From an uncultured Alphaproteobacteria bacterium (GTDB lineage: Bacteria > Pseudomonadota > Alphaproteobacteria > HIMB59 > GCA-002718135), in contig CACESS010000001.1 of NCBI GenBank assembly GCA_902562275.1, positions 62,001-126,000 on the forward strand: 64,000 nucleotides of DNA, in the 5' to 3' direction. Below the pieces are notes generated by a model. The model searched no databases, had not been told where the DNA came from, and saw nothing but the letters and a program-made list of their open reading frames with translations. The position numbers and the translations under genes were made by a program. Below, in pieces: positions 57,192 through 64,000 of the stretch (position 1 is its first letter; every line of letters starts with the position of its first letter).

Positions 57192-58317
57192 TAGTAAATT
57201 GAACTCTCATTCCTGCTTGATTAAATAGTAATGCTTTATCTGAAACTCTTTTAATATTCACACTAGAACCGTTTGAAATTTGGTGTGTAAATTGTGGTAA
57301 GCCCCTTACAATTATTTTATTTGAACCGTCTTCAATATTTATATGAAAGAAAATATCTGAACCTAAATTTTCTCTATATGCAACTGTTCCACTAAATGTA
57401 TTTTCATTACTTTCATTTGTAATTTCTAAATGTTCTGGTCGAATACCAATATGTAAATCTGTATTACTTTCAGAACTTTTTCTTTTTAAATTTACGTTGA
57501 GAAAACTTACTGTCCCACTTGAGTCCGAAGTTCCTTTAAATATATTTATTTTTGGACTTCCAACAAACTGAGCCACACTTAATGAGGAAGGATTGTCATA
57601 TACTTCTTGAGGTGTATCTAGTTGTAATAAATTTCCATCAATCATAACAGCCATTCTAGAAGACATAGTTAAAGCTTCTGCTTGATCATGTGTTACGTAA
57701 ACAAAAGTAGTTTTAAGTGAATTATGAAGTTCAGATAGTTCAGATCGCATGTGAACTCTCAGAGCCGCATCTAAATTTGAAAGAGGTTCATCCATTAAAA
57801 AGGCAACAGGCTCTCTAACCATAGCACGACCAAGAGCAACTCTTTGTCTTTGACCACCTGACAATTGTCCTGGTTTTCTATCTAATAGTTCTGAAATTTT
57901 TAGAGTATCAGAAGTTTTATTTACTAATTGATTTATAGATTCTGTTTTCTCTTTTTTGCTTGGAGAAAAATTACCAATCAAGGGTAGTCTTTCAAATGCA
58001 TTATAATCTCTTAGTCTTAATGGAGTTTCTAAATTTCTTCTGACTGTAAGATGAGGATAAAGAGCATATGACTGGAATACCATTGCCAAATCTCTTTCAC
58101 TGGCTCTAACTCTGTTTACATTTTTATTATCTATTAATACATCACCTGAAGTTTGTTGTTCCAATCCTGCAATTATTCTAAGTAACGTAGATTTACCACA
58201 ACCAGATGGACCAACTAATGTTAAGAATTCTCCATCGTTTATATCAACATTCAAATTATTTAGTACTTGTGTAGACCCAAATGACTTTGAAATATTTTTA
58301 AGTGATATTGTCCCCAC
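57184..58317 (-). CDS. CUT1-type ABC transporter ATP-binding protein (UgpC/MalK-like), phosphonate locus
   Basis: A 377-residue ATPase: Walker A GPSGCGKSTLLR, Q-loop FQSYALYPH, signature LSGGQRQRVALGRA, Walker B FLMDEPLSNLD, H-loop VTHD and a C-terminal OB/TOBE domain with HIGIRPEHLEI. An insert of about 25 residues follows the Q-loop (LRDYNAFERLPLIGNFSPSKKEK). It is the first gene of the minus-strand transporter operon and faces phnA across a 176-base gap that holds the candidate Pho-type repeats. Confidence 0.93.
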   Translation of the reverse strand: MGTISLKNISKSFGSTQVLNNLNVDINDGEFLTLVGPSGCGKSTLLRIIAGLEQQTSGDVLIDNKNVNRVRASERDLAMVFQSYALYPHLTVRRNLETPLRLRDYNAFERLPLIGNFSPSKKEKTESINQLVNKTSDTLKISELLDRKPGQLSGGQRQRVALGRAMVREPVAFLMDEPLSNLDAALRVHMRSELSELHNSLKTTFVYVTHDQAEALTMSSRMAVMIDGNLLQLDTPQEVYDNPSSLSVAQFVGSPKINIFKGTSDSSGTVSFLNVNLKRKSSESNTDLHIGIRPEHLEITNESNENTFSGTVAYRENLGSDIFFHINIEDGSNKIIVRGLPQFTHQISNGSSVNIKRVSDKALLFNQAGMRVQFTNA

Positions 58318-58385
58318 TCATTCCCCCTGTATCTTAACTTTAATCTACAAAATTTTATTAAATTTGAGAATATTTTAAATCTATT

Positions 58386-58418
58386 TATTTCAGTTTTATT
58401 TCAATTTTATTAACAAAT
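58386..58418. promoter_or_regulatory. Tandem 11-bp repeats, candidate PhoB-type site in the transporter/phnA gap
   Basis: TATTTCA recurs exactly 11 bases apart (58386, 58397), with a decayed TATTAAC copy at 58408. On the minus strand the two good copies read CTGAAATAAAT and TTGAAATAAAA, close to the Pho-box unit CTGTCATAAAT. Direct repeats of 7 bases with 4-base AT spacers are the geometry PhoB binds. The site lies 69-101 bases before the ATPase start. The rest of the 176-base gap shows no further clear signal. Confidence 0.4.
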
Positions 58419-58493
58419 ATTCAAATTATGATTGAGTTTAATTAGCAGATAACTATAAATTCGTATTTTTAATAATATATATTAGTTGAAATA

Positions 58494-59735
58494 GTGTCCG
58501 ATAATTTAGAAATTAATAAAAGAGAATATCCAAGCTCTTTCTCAAAAACTGCAATTGTTATATGCCTTGATGGTAGTCAAAAAGAGTATCTCGAAGAAGC
58601 ATCAAAATCAAATCTTACACCAAATCTTGATAAATTAATTTCAAGTGGTGAAAACCTACTAGTTCACAGCGCTATTCCAAGTTTTACAAATCCTAATAAT
58701 ATTTCCATTGTAACTGGGCAACCAAGTTCTGTACACGGTATATGCGGAAACTTCTTTTATACACCTGAGACTGGTGAAGAAGTAATGATGAATGACCCAA
58801 AATATATGCGAGCACCAACTATTTTTGAAAAATTTTACAATTCTGGTTCTAAAATTGCTCTTGTTACTGCAAAAGACAAGTTGAGAACACTTTTAGGAAA
58901 CGGATTAAGTTTTGATGATGAGAGAGCTATTTGTTTTTCTGCTGAAAAATCTGATCAAGCAACAAAAGATCTCAATGGTATAGATAATGTAAACGATTGG
59001 TTGGGAATGCCAGTGCCAGAAGTATATTCTGAAGGACTTTCCGAATTTGTAATGGCTGCAGGTGTAAAGCTTCTTGAAGAGTTCAAACCAAATATCATGT
59101 ATTTATCGACTACGGATTATATTCAACACAAATATGCACCGGGAAATGAAACAGCAAACAAATTTTATGCAATGTTTGATAAATATATTGGTCTTTTAAA
59201 TCAGGAGAATGTTTCTATAATCATCACAGCAGATCACGGTATGAAACCAAAATCAAAAGAAGATGGTTCACCTAATGCAATATTTTTACAAGATTATTTA
59301 GATAAAAAATTTGAACCAAACATAGCTAAAGTTATTCTACCAATTACAGATCCATATGTCGTTCATCATGGTTCACTTGGTTCTTTTGCAACAATTTATT
59401 TAGAAGACAAGAGCAAGGTAGCTTCAGTTGTAAACGCTATTAAAGAAATAAAAGATATAGAAGTTGTTTTAACGAAAGATGAAGGATGCTCTACTTATAA
59501 TTTACCTCTAGATAGAATGGGTGATATTATATGTATGTCTTCAGAATTTATGACTATTGGTTCATCGGAAGATAAACACAATCTTTCTGGATTAAATGAA
59601 CCTTTACGTTCTCATGGAGGACTCCATGAAAGAGAAGTTCCATTCATATCAAATTTAAAATTACAAAACTTAGATACTAGCAAACAATTATATAACTATG
59701 ATGCATTTTATTATGCAATAAATGGAGCTCTATGA
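58494..59735 (+). CDS. phnA: Phosphonoacetate hydrolase PhnA
   Basis: Zinc-dependent C-P bond hydrolase (alkaline phosphatase superfamily) converting phosphonoacetate to acetate and phosphate. The 413-residue protein shows CLDG with Asp26, the nucleophile Thr65 in [28 protein letters not shown], Asp208 and His212 in STTDYIQH, Asp247-His248 in [17 protein letters not shown] and His374 in RSHGG. These match the characterised Pseudomonas PhnA pattern closely and distinguish it from generic nucleotide pyrophosphatases. Start is GTG at 58494 with no strong ribosome site. It overlaps phnY by 4 bases. Confidence 0.92.
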   Translation: MSDNLEINKREYPSSFSKTAIVICLDGSQKEYLEEASKSNLTPNLDKLISSGENLLVHSAIPSFTNPNNISIVTGQPSSVHGICGNFFYTPETGEEVMMNDPKYMRAPTIFEKFYNSGSKIALVTAKDKLRTLLGNGLSFDDERAICFSAEKSDQATKDLNGIDNVNDWLGMPVPEVYSEGLSEFVMAAGVKLLEEFKPNIMYLSTTDYIQHKYAPGNETANKFYAMFDKYIGLLNQENVSIIITADHGMKPKSKEDGSPNAIFLQDYLDKKFEPNIAKVILPITDPYVVHHGSLGSFATIYLEDKSKVASVVNAIKEIKDIEVVLTKDEGCSTYNLPLDRMGDIICMSSEFMTIGSSEDKHNLSGLNEPLRSHGGLHEREVPFISNLKLQNLDTSKQLYNYDAFYYAINGAL

Positions 59736-61174
59736 TGCACAAAAAAATGATTAATGAAGCAATGCGTATTGCTGGAGAAAAAGTTACTTCAGATAAAACA
59801 ATAAATGTTGAGTACCCTTTTACAGGTGAAGTAATCGGAACGGTTCCAGCCGGTACTACAGAGCATGCAAGAAAGGCTTTAGATATTGCTGCAAATTACC
59901 AACCTAAACTTACAAGATACGAGAGACAAAAAATTCTTCAAACTGCCGCAGAAGTACTTGTTAAAAGAAAAGAAGAAATTTCTGATATTATTACTTTAGA
60001 ACTTGGTATTTCAAAACAAGATTCTCTATACGAAGTAGGAAGAGCTTTTGATGTCTTTTCTTTAACGGCTCAACTTTGTATTCTTGATGATGGAGAAATA
60101 TTTTCTTGTGATTTAACTCCGCATGGAAAAGCTAGAAAAATATTTACCATAAGAGAACCTTTAACGGCAATTTCAGCAATCACTCCATTTAATCACCCTT
60201 TGAATATGGTAGCGCATAAAATTGCTCCTTCAATTGCAACTAATAATTGTACAGTATGTAAGCAGACAGAATTAACACCTTTAACAGCAATGATACTCGC
60301 TGATGTTTTATATGAAGCAGGTCTGCCACCCGAAATGTTTTCAGTTGTAACTGGATGGCCTCAAGATATCGGATCAGAAATGATCAAGAATCCAAATATT
60401 GATCTCATTACTTTTACAGGCAGTGTAGGTGTAGGAAAATTAATAGCTGAACAAGCTGGATACAAAAGAACAGTTCTTGAGCTAGGCGGTAATGATCCAT
60501 TAATTGTTTTAAATGACTTAGAAGGTGATGATCTTAAAAAAGCTGTTGAGCTAGCTGTTACGGGAGCAACGAAAAACTCTGGTCAACGTTGTACAGCTGT
60601 TAAAAGAATACTGGTTCAAGAATCTATTGCAGATCAATTTGTTGAAATGGCTCTTGAGCGTGCTAAGAAAATTAAATTTGGTGATCCTATGAATATGGAA
60701 ACAGACTTAGGTACAGTTGTTAATGCTAAAGCTGCAGAACTTTTCGATAAAAGAGTTTCTATGGCTGAAGAAGACGGCGCAAAAATTTTATATCACCCTG
60801 GAAGAAAGGGTGCTTTGTTACCTCCAATAGTTGTAGATCATGTTGATCCTAAAAGTGAATTAGTTTTAGAAGAAACATTTGGTCCAGTTATCCCAATCAT
60901 TCGTGTGCCTAATGACGATGAAGCTGTAATGAAAATATCTAATTCAACCGCATTTGGATTATCATCTGGTGTATGTACAAATAACTTCATGCGAGCAAAA
61001 AAATATATTCAAGGTTTAAATGTTGGCACTGTAAATATTTGGGAGGTTCCAGGTTATAGAATTGAAATGTCTCCTTTTGGAGGAATTAAAGATTCAGGTC
61101 TTGGTTACAAAGAGGGTGTTATTGAAGCAATGAAAAGTTTTACTAATGTAAAAACTTTCTCACTACCTTGGTAA
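59732..61174 (+). CDS. phnY: Phosphonoacetaldehyde dehydrogenase PhnY
   Basis: NAD-dependent aldehyde dehydrogenase oxidising phosphonoacetaldehyde to phosphonoacetate, the substrate of PhnA. The 480-residue protein has [35 protein letters not shown] with Glu250, and [11 protein letters not shown] with catalytic Cys287. GQRCTAVKR resembles the PhnY/lactaldehyde dehydrogenase group, and overlap with phnA settles the assignment. Nothing in the sequence points to a 2-aminoethylphosphonate transaminase nearby, so the aldehyde must come from another source or from a gene outside the window. Confidence 0.9.
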   Translation: MMHKKMINEAMRIAGEKVTSDKTINVEYPFTGEVIGTVPAGTTEHARKALDIAANYQPKLTRYERQKILQTAAEVLVKRKEEISDIITLELGISKQDSLYEVGRAFDVFSLTAQLCILDDGEIFSCDLTPHGKARKIFTIREPLTAISAITPFNHPLNMVAHKIAPSIATNNCTVCKQTELTPLTAMILADVLYEAGLPPEMFSVVTGWPQDIGSEMIKNPNIDLITFTGSVGVGKLIAEQAGYKRTVLELGGNDPLIVLNDLEGDDLKKAVELAVTGATKNSGQRCTAVKRILVQESIADQFVEMALERAKKIKFGDPMNMETDLGTVVNAKAAELFDKRVSMAEEDGAKILYHPGRKGALLPPIVVDHVDPKSELVLEETFGPVIPIIRVPNDDEAVMKISNSTAFGLSSGVCTNNFMRAKKYIQGLNVGTVNIWEVPGYRIEMSPFGGIKDSGLGYKEGVIEAMKSFTNVKTFSLPW

Positions 61175-61230
61175 ATAAATCATTTTTTCTTTAATTTTTC
61201 TTAATGCTATTGAAAAATAATCATATTTTT

Positions 61231-61263
61231 AAGTAATATTTTCGTAATAAAATTGTAACATTT
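61231..61263 (+). promoter_or_regulatory. Three tandem 11-bp repeats, candidate Pho boxes of the Ugp-like binding protein gene
   Basis: AAGTAAT-ATTT, TCGTAAT-AAAA and TTGTAAC-ATTT start at 61231, 61242 and 61253, giving a GTAA core every 11 bases with AT-only 4-base spacers. This is PhoB-box geometry, and a TGTAACA-type half-site is reported for E. coli ugpB. A -10-like TAGATT lies at 61277-61282, and GGAGGG (61300-61305) precedes the ATG at 61311. Confidence 0.45.
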
Positions 61264-61310
61264 TGAGGCTACGTTCTAGATTAATCATTATATTGAATCG
61301 GAGGGATTAA

Positions 61311-62564
61311 ATGAAAAAATTAATTACAGGATTTGCAGCCGTATTATCTTTTGGTTTTTATGGTTCTGTTAATTCAGCTAAGTCTATTGAAATAGAAGTA
61401 GCTTATCCTTATTCAGGATTATTCGATGTAACTTTCCAAGCTATTATGCCAGAGTTTGAAAAAGCACATCCAGATATTCAAGTTAAATTTAGAGCAACTT
61501 ATGAAAACTATGAGGATGCAACTGCAACAATCTTCAGAGAGTCTACTTCAGGTAATTTACCAGATGTAACAATGCAAGGTCTTAACAGACAAGCACCTCT
61601 AGTTGACAAAGGTATTGCTAAGTCTTTAGAGCCATTTATTGCGAAAGAAGCTGCTTTTGAAAAAGATGGTTACCATTCTGCTATGTTAAGTCTTTCAACA
61701 TTTGGTGGTGAAGTTTATGGATTACCATTTTCTGTATCAACGCCAGTTGGATATTATAACATGGATTTATTAGCTGAAGCAGGTGTAAATAGTATTCCAA
61801 CTAACTGGGACGAAGTTATTGCAGCATGTAATAAATTGGAAGCAGCAGGTAAAGGAACTCTATACTTTGGTTGGAACATTACAGGTAACTGGTTCCACCA
61901 AGCATTAATGCACACTCAGAATGTTCCAATGGTTAAAGATGGAGCTGTAAATATGGGTGGTGATGCAGGACTTGCAACGTTAGAGCAAATGAAAGCAATC
62001 ATGAGCGGATGTAATATGCCAAACTATTCAATTGCTGATGGTCAAGCTGCGTTTAACGCAGGTACTATTGGTATGATGTTCTGGTCTACTTCAAGCTTGG
62101 GTTCAGTTAATGCTGCAAAGGCAGACTTTATTTTAAAAACTGCACCATTCCCTGGAATGGCTGGAGTTAACAATGGAACACCAGCAAGATTACCAGCAGG
62201 TGGAAACGCTGCAATGTTAGTGTCTACATCTGATGATCCAGCAAGAGTTGATGCTGCATGGACTTTCTTAAAGTTCATTACATCAGGTATCGGTGCTGCA
62301 TTAGTTGCTGAAACAACTGGATATGTTCCACCAAACAAAGCAGCGAATGAATTATTAGGAGATTTCTATACTAAAAACCCTAATAAACTTACTGCAGTTG
62401 AACAACTTCCACTTCTTGCAGATTGGTTCGCATATCCTGGAGAAAATGGATTAGCTGTTACACAGGTAATCTATGATTACACAGAAGAAATTGCTACAGG
62501 CGATGCTGATGATATGGGTGATCTCCAAGAAGAAATGATGGAAGAAATAAACGATCTTATGTAA
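61311..62564 (+). CDS. CUT1-type substrate-binding protein (UgpB-like), phosphonate locus
   Basis: A 417-residue periplasmic protein with a signal peptide cleaved near NSAKS (about residue 23). IEVAYPYSGLFDVTFQAIMPEFEKAHPDI and YGLPFSVSTPVGYYNMDLLAEAG follow the UgpB family. It lies after phnA-phnY and opposite the transporter operon; no other binding protein of this class is in the window, so it is the expected partner. The ligand is likely a phosphonate or its ester, but glycerol-3-phosphate-like compounds cannot be excluded. A strong ribosome site and its own terminator suggest high, separate expression. Confidence 0.9.
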   Translation: MKKLITGFAAVLSFGFYGSVNSAKSIEIEVAYPYSGLFDVTFQAIMPEFEKAHPDIQVKFRATYENYEDATATIFRESTSGNLPDVTMQGLNRQAPLVDKGIAKSLEPFIAKEAAFEKDGYHSAMLSLSTFGGEVYGLPFSVSTPVGYYNMDLLAEAGVNSIPTNWDEVIAACNKLEAAGKGTLYFGWNITGNWFHQALMHTQNVPMVKDGAVNMGGDAGLATLEQMKAIMSGCNMPNYSIADGQAAFNAGTIGMMFWSTSSLGSVNAAKADFILKTAPFPGMAGVNNGTPARLPAGGNAAMLVSTSDDPARVDAAWTFLKFITSGIGAALVAETTGYVPPNKAANELLGDFYTKNPNKLTAVEQLPLLADWFAYPGENGLAVTQVIYDYTEEIATGDADDMGDLQEEMMEEINDLM

Positions 62565-62594
62565 TTTGAGATTATTTATTATTAACTTTTTATT

Positions 62595-62625
62595 ACAGCG
62601 GCTTTATAAAAGCCGCTGTTTTATT
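62595..62625 (+). terminator. Rho-independent terminator after the UgpB-like gene
   Basis: ACAGCGGCTTT (62595-62605) and AAAGCCGCTGT (62609-62619) are exact reverse complements, followed by TTTTATTTTA. The 11-bp GC-containing stem lies 30 bases after the stop. It separates the binding-protein gene from the MetE-like gene, which therefore needs read-through or its own promoter. Confidence 0.9.
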
Positions 62626-62651
62626 TTAAATTTAAATGGGAGTAAAAATAG

Positions 62652-63731
62652 ATGCCTCTTAAAACAACTACAATAGGTGCTTATCCAAAACCGAAACAAA
62701 CACCTATTCAAGATTGGTTTTTAGGGACAAAATCAGAAGAAGAGAGAAAAGCGTCAAAAGGATTATTATCAAATTGGTCACCTGGTGCATATGAAAAAGC
62801 ATTAGAGTCTGCAGGTGCAGATGCTGAAAAATTATTTTTAGCAGCAATTAAAGAAGTTATAACTGATCAAGTAAATGCGGGTATTGATGTTCCAACAGAT
62901 GGAGAAGTCAGACGTGAGAGTTACGTATTATATCAATGTCGATTTTTAAATGGAGTAAGTTTTCAGGAAGTTACACATAAGTCAGTAAGACAAGGCGCGT
63001 TTGAAGCTGATCTTCCAACTATTGTTGCACCGATTTCAAGTAAAGAAATACGTATGCATTTAGACTGGAAGAGTGCACAACAATTTACAAAAAATCCAGT
63101 TAAAATTACCCTACCTGGACCAATGACAATAACAGATTCAATTGCTAACAACTACTATGATGACATGAAAAAACTTGGTTTTGATTTAGCATTAGCTCTC
63201 AATATAGAAATCAAGGCACTTGTAGATGCAGGTTGTCAGTATATTCAAATTGATGAACCAGTATTTGCTAGAAAGCCTGATGAAGCTCATTCATATGGTA
63301 TGGAAAATTTAGAAAGAATGATGCATGGTATTCCTAAAGAAGTGCAACGCGTTTGCCATATTTGTTGTGGTTATCCCAATTCACTAGATTCAGAAGGGTA
63401 TAAAAAGGCTGATCTAGATGCTTATGATAGAATTGCATCACTTGTAGATGATTCAACTATTGATGAAGTATCTTTGGAAGATTCACATAGGCATAATGAT
63501 TTAAATCTTTTAGAAAAATTTACTAAAACAAAAGTAATTTTTGGATTTATTGATATTGCAAAAAGTAGAATGGAGTCTGTTGAAGAAGTAAGAGTTCGTA
63601 TCAAAGATTCACTTGAACATATTGATGAACACCGTTTAATAGCTGCACCAGATTGTGGTTTAGGTTTCTTTACGCGAGAACAAGCAATTGAGAAAATGAC
63701 AATTTTAACTAAAGCGGCAAAATCAATTTAA
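62652..63731 (+). CDS. Core MetE-like zinc methyltransferase (no N-terminal domain)
   Basis: A 359-residue protein equal to the catalytic half of cobalamin-independent methionine synthase. The zinc ligands are intact: His236 and Cys238 in VCHICCG, Glu276 in VSLEDSH and Cys335 in APDCGLG; QIDEPVFARKP matches the homocysteine-site QIDEP. The N-terminal domain that binds methyltetrahydrofolate polyglutamate in full MetE (about 750 residues) is absent, so the methyl donor is probably different. Sitting in a phosphonate locus it may demethylate a phosphonate-linked compound or act independently. GGGAG at about 62638-62642 is the ribosome site. An iron-ADH gene follows 4 bases later. Confidence 0.85.
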   Translation: MPLKTTTIGAYPKPKQTPIQDWFLGTKSEEERKASKGLLSNWSPGAYEKALESAGADAEKLFLAAIKEVITDQVNAGIDVPTDGEVRRESYVLYQCRFLNGVSFQEVTHKSVRQGAFEADLPTIVAPISSKEIRMHLDWKSAQQFTKNPVKITLPGPMTITDSIANNYYDDMKKLGFDLALALNIEIKALVDAGCQYIQIDEPVFARKPDEAHSYGMENLERMMHGIPKEVQRVCHICCGYPNSLDSEGYKKADLDAYDRIASLVDDSTIDEVSLEDSHRHNDLNLLEKFTKTKVIFGFIDIAKSRMESVEEVRVRIKDSLEHIDEHRLIAAPDCGLGFFTREQAIEKMTILTKAAKSI

Positions 63732-63735
63732 GGTA

Positions 63736-64000
63736 ATGTGGAATTATTTTAACCCTGTTGAAATTATCTTTGGAGAAAATAGATTTAAAGAAGTACATGA
63801 TGCTCTTAAAAATAAGAACTACATCATAATCACTCATCCAGAAGAAATTTTTAAAAAATATAGCGATGAATTAAAATCTTCTTCAAATCCACCTTTATCC
63901 ATTATGACGGATGTGCAGCCTAATCCAGATTATAAGGATATTTTAGAGCTACAAAAAAAATTTTCTTCAATCAATGAATCGGTAGATTATATTTTAGCTA
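63736..64000 (+). CDS. Iron-containing alcohol dehydrogenase, phosphonoacetaldehyde reductase-like, 5' part
   Basis: The frame is open to the end of the window, giving the first 88 residues. MWNYFNPVEIIFGENRFKEV is the entry strand of group III (Fe) alcohol dehydrogenases; W-x-Y-x-NPV-x-I-x-FG resembles the PhpC-type phosphonoacetaldehyde reductases more than general members. TDVQPNPDYKDI is the usual FxxV-x-PNP segment. The metal-binding His residues lie beyond the window. AAGGT at 63730-63734 overlaps the previous stop, so it is co-transcribed with the MetE-like gene. Direction of the reaction (oxidation of hydroxyethylphosphonate or reduction of the aldehyde) is inferred only. Confidence 0.7.
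   Translation, partial: MWNYFNPVEIIFGENRFKEVHDALKNKNYIIITHPEEIFKKYSDELKSSSNPPLSIMTDVQPNPDYKDILELQKKFSSINESVDYILA

Noticed and set aside
58494-59735. Generic alkaline phosphatase or nucleotide pyrophosphatase
   Set aside because: [22 protein letters not shown] and [11 protein letters not shown] segments and overlap with phnY point specifically to phosphonoacetate hydrolase.
62565-62651. SAM or cobalamin riboswitch before the MetE-like gene
   Set aside because: The 87-base gap is taken up by the terminator of the binding-protein gene and a short leader; no riboswitch core is recognisable.

Overview
The window is a gene-dense, strongly AT-rich stretch of a bacterial chromosome. Gene content (DUF2244, the TIGR02300/FYDLN protein, zf-CHCC, an adenosine-kinase-type PfkB protein, a Mg-type HemB) and gene order (hisA-hisF-hisE, rdgB-rph-hrcA-grpE) point to an alphaproteobacterium. 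Low GC, tiny or negative intergenic spacing and many periplasmic binding proteins suggest a streamlined marine lineage. My best guess is near HIMB59/AEGEAN-169 rather than Pelagibacter proper, but this is inference from gene content only. No rRNA, tRNA, CRISPR array, prophage or insertion sequence was recognised.

Layout. 0-2.4 kb: 3' end of a GNAT acetyltransferase, then hisA-hisF-hisE and a HIT protein. 2.4-6.4 kb: envelope and housekeeping block (dolP-like, rsmI, LpoA/LppC-like, rdgB, rph). 6.4-12.2 kb: heat-shock block hrcA-grpE-dnaK-dnaJ, then dapB. 12.2-17.9 kb: serine hydrolase, DUF2244, pyruvate carboxylase, small lipoprotein. 17.9-24 kb: upp, a BMP-type nucleoside ABC transporter and two small proteins. 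24-32.4 kb (minus strand): katG, cupin, ribA, hisI, hemB, thrS, cysS, DUF2141. 32.5-37.2 kb: an overlapping folate operon (pabB-pabA-pabC-folP-folB-folK) converging on a TrpF-like gene. 37.2-40.6 kb: a DUF1800 remnant, cdd-pnp-deoA and an O-methyltransferase. 40.6-45 kb: an Hsp20 gene and a ferric-iron ABC transporter. 45-54.4 kb: M48 protease, adenosine deaminase, adenosine kinase, DMT and MFS exporters, YejA-like binding protein, cytochrome c with msrP-msrQ, and two zinc-ribbon-type small proteins. 54.5-64 kb: a frameshifted DMT gene, then a phosphonate locus running off the window edge.

How the genes work together. Nucleoside scavenging is a theme: the BMP transporter imports nucleosides; cytidine deaminase, purine and thymidine phosphorylases, adenosine deaminase, adenosine kinase and upp process them. 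The phosphonate locus combines a Ugp-like (CUT1) ABC transporter with phosphonoacetate hydrolase, phosphonoacetaldehyde dehydrogenase, a core MetE-like zinc methyltransferase and the start of an iron-containing alcohol dehydrogenase that looks like phosphonoacetaldehyde reductases. Read together it suggests uptake of a two-carbon phosphonate, possibly 2-hydroxyethylphosphonate or its esters, and oxidation to phosphonoacetate, then acetate plus phosphate. Two promoters in it carry 11-bp tandem repeats of Pho-box geometry.

Regulatory signals visible by eye include two RpoH (sigma-32)-type promoters with identical 14-bp spacers (dnaK and hsp20), a ROSE-like RNA thermometer hairpin over the hsp20 Shine-Dalgarno, an Irr/ICE-like box and a 9-bp inverted repeat before the iron-binding protein, a 10-bp hairpin overlapping the start codon of the BMP transporter ATPase, and several terminators. 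No score, database search or folding energy was computed; all calls come from reading the sequence.
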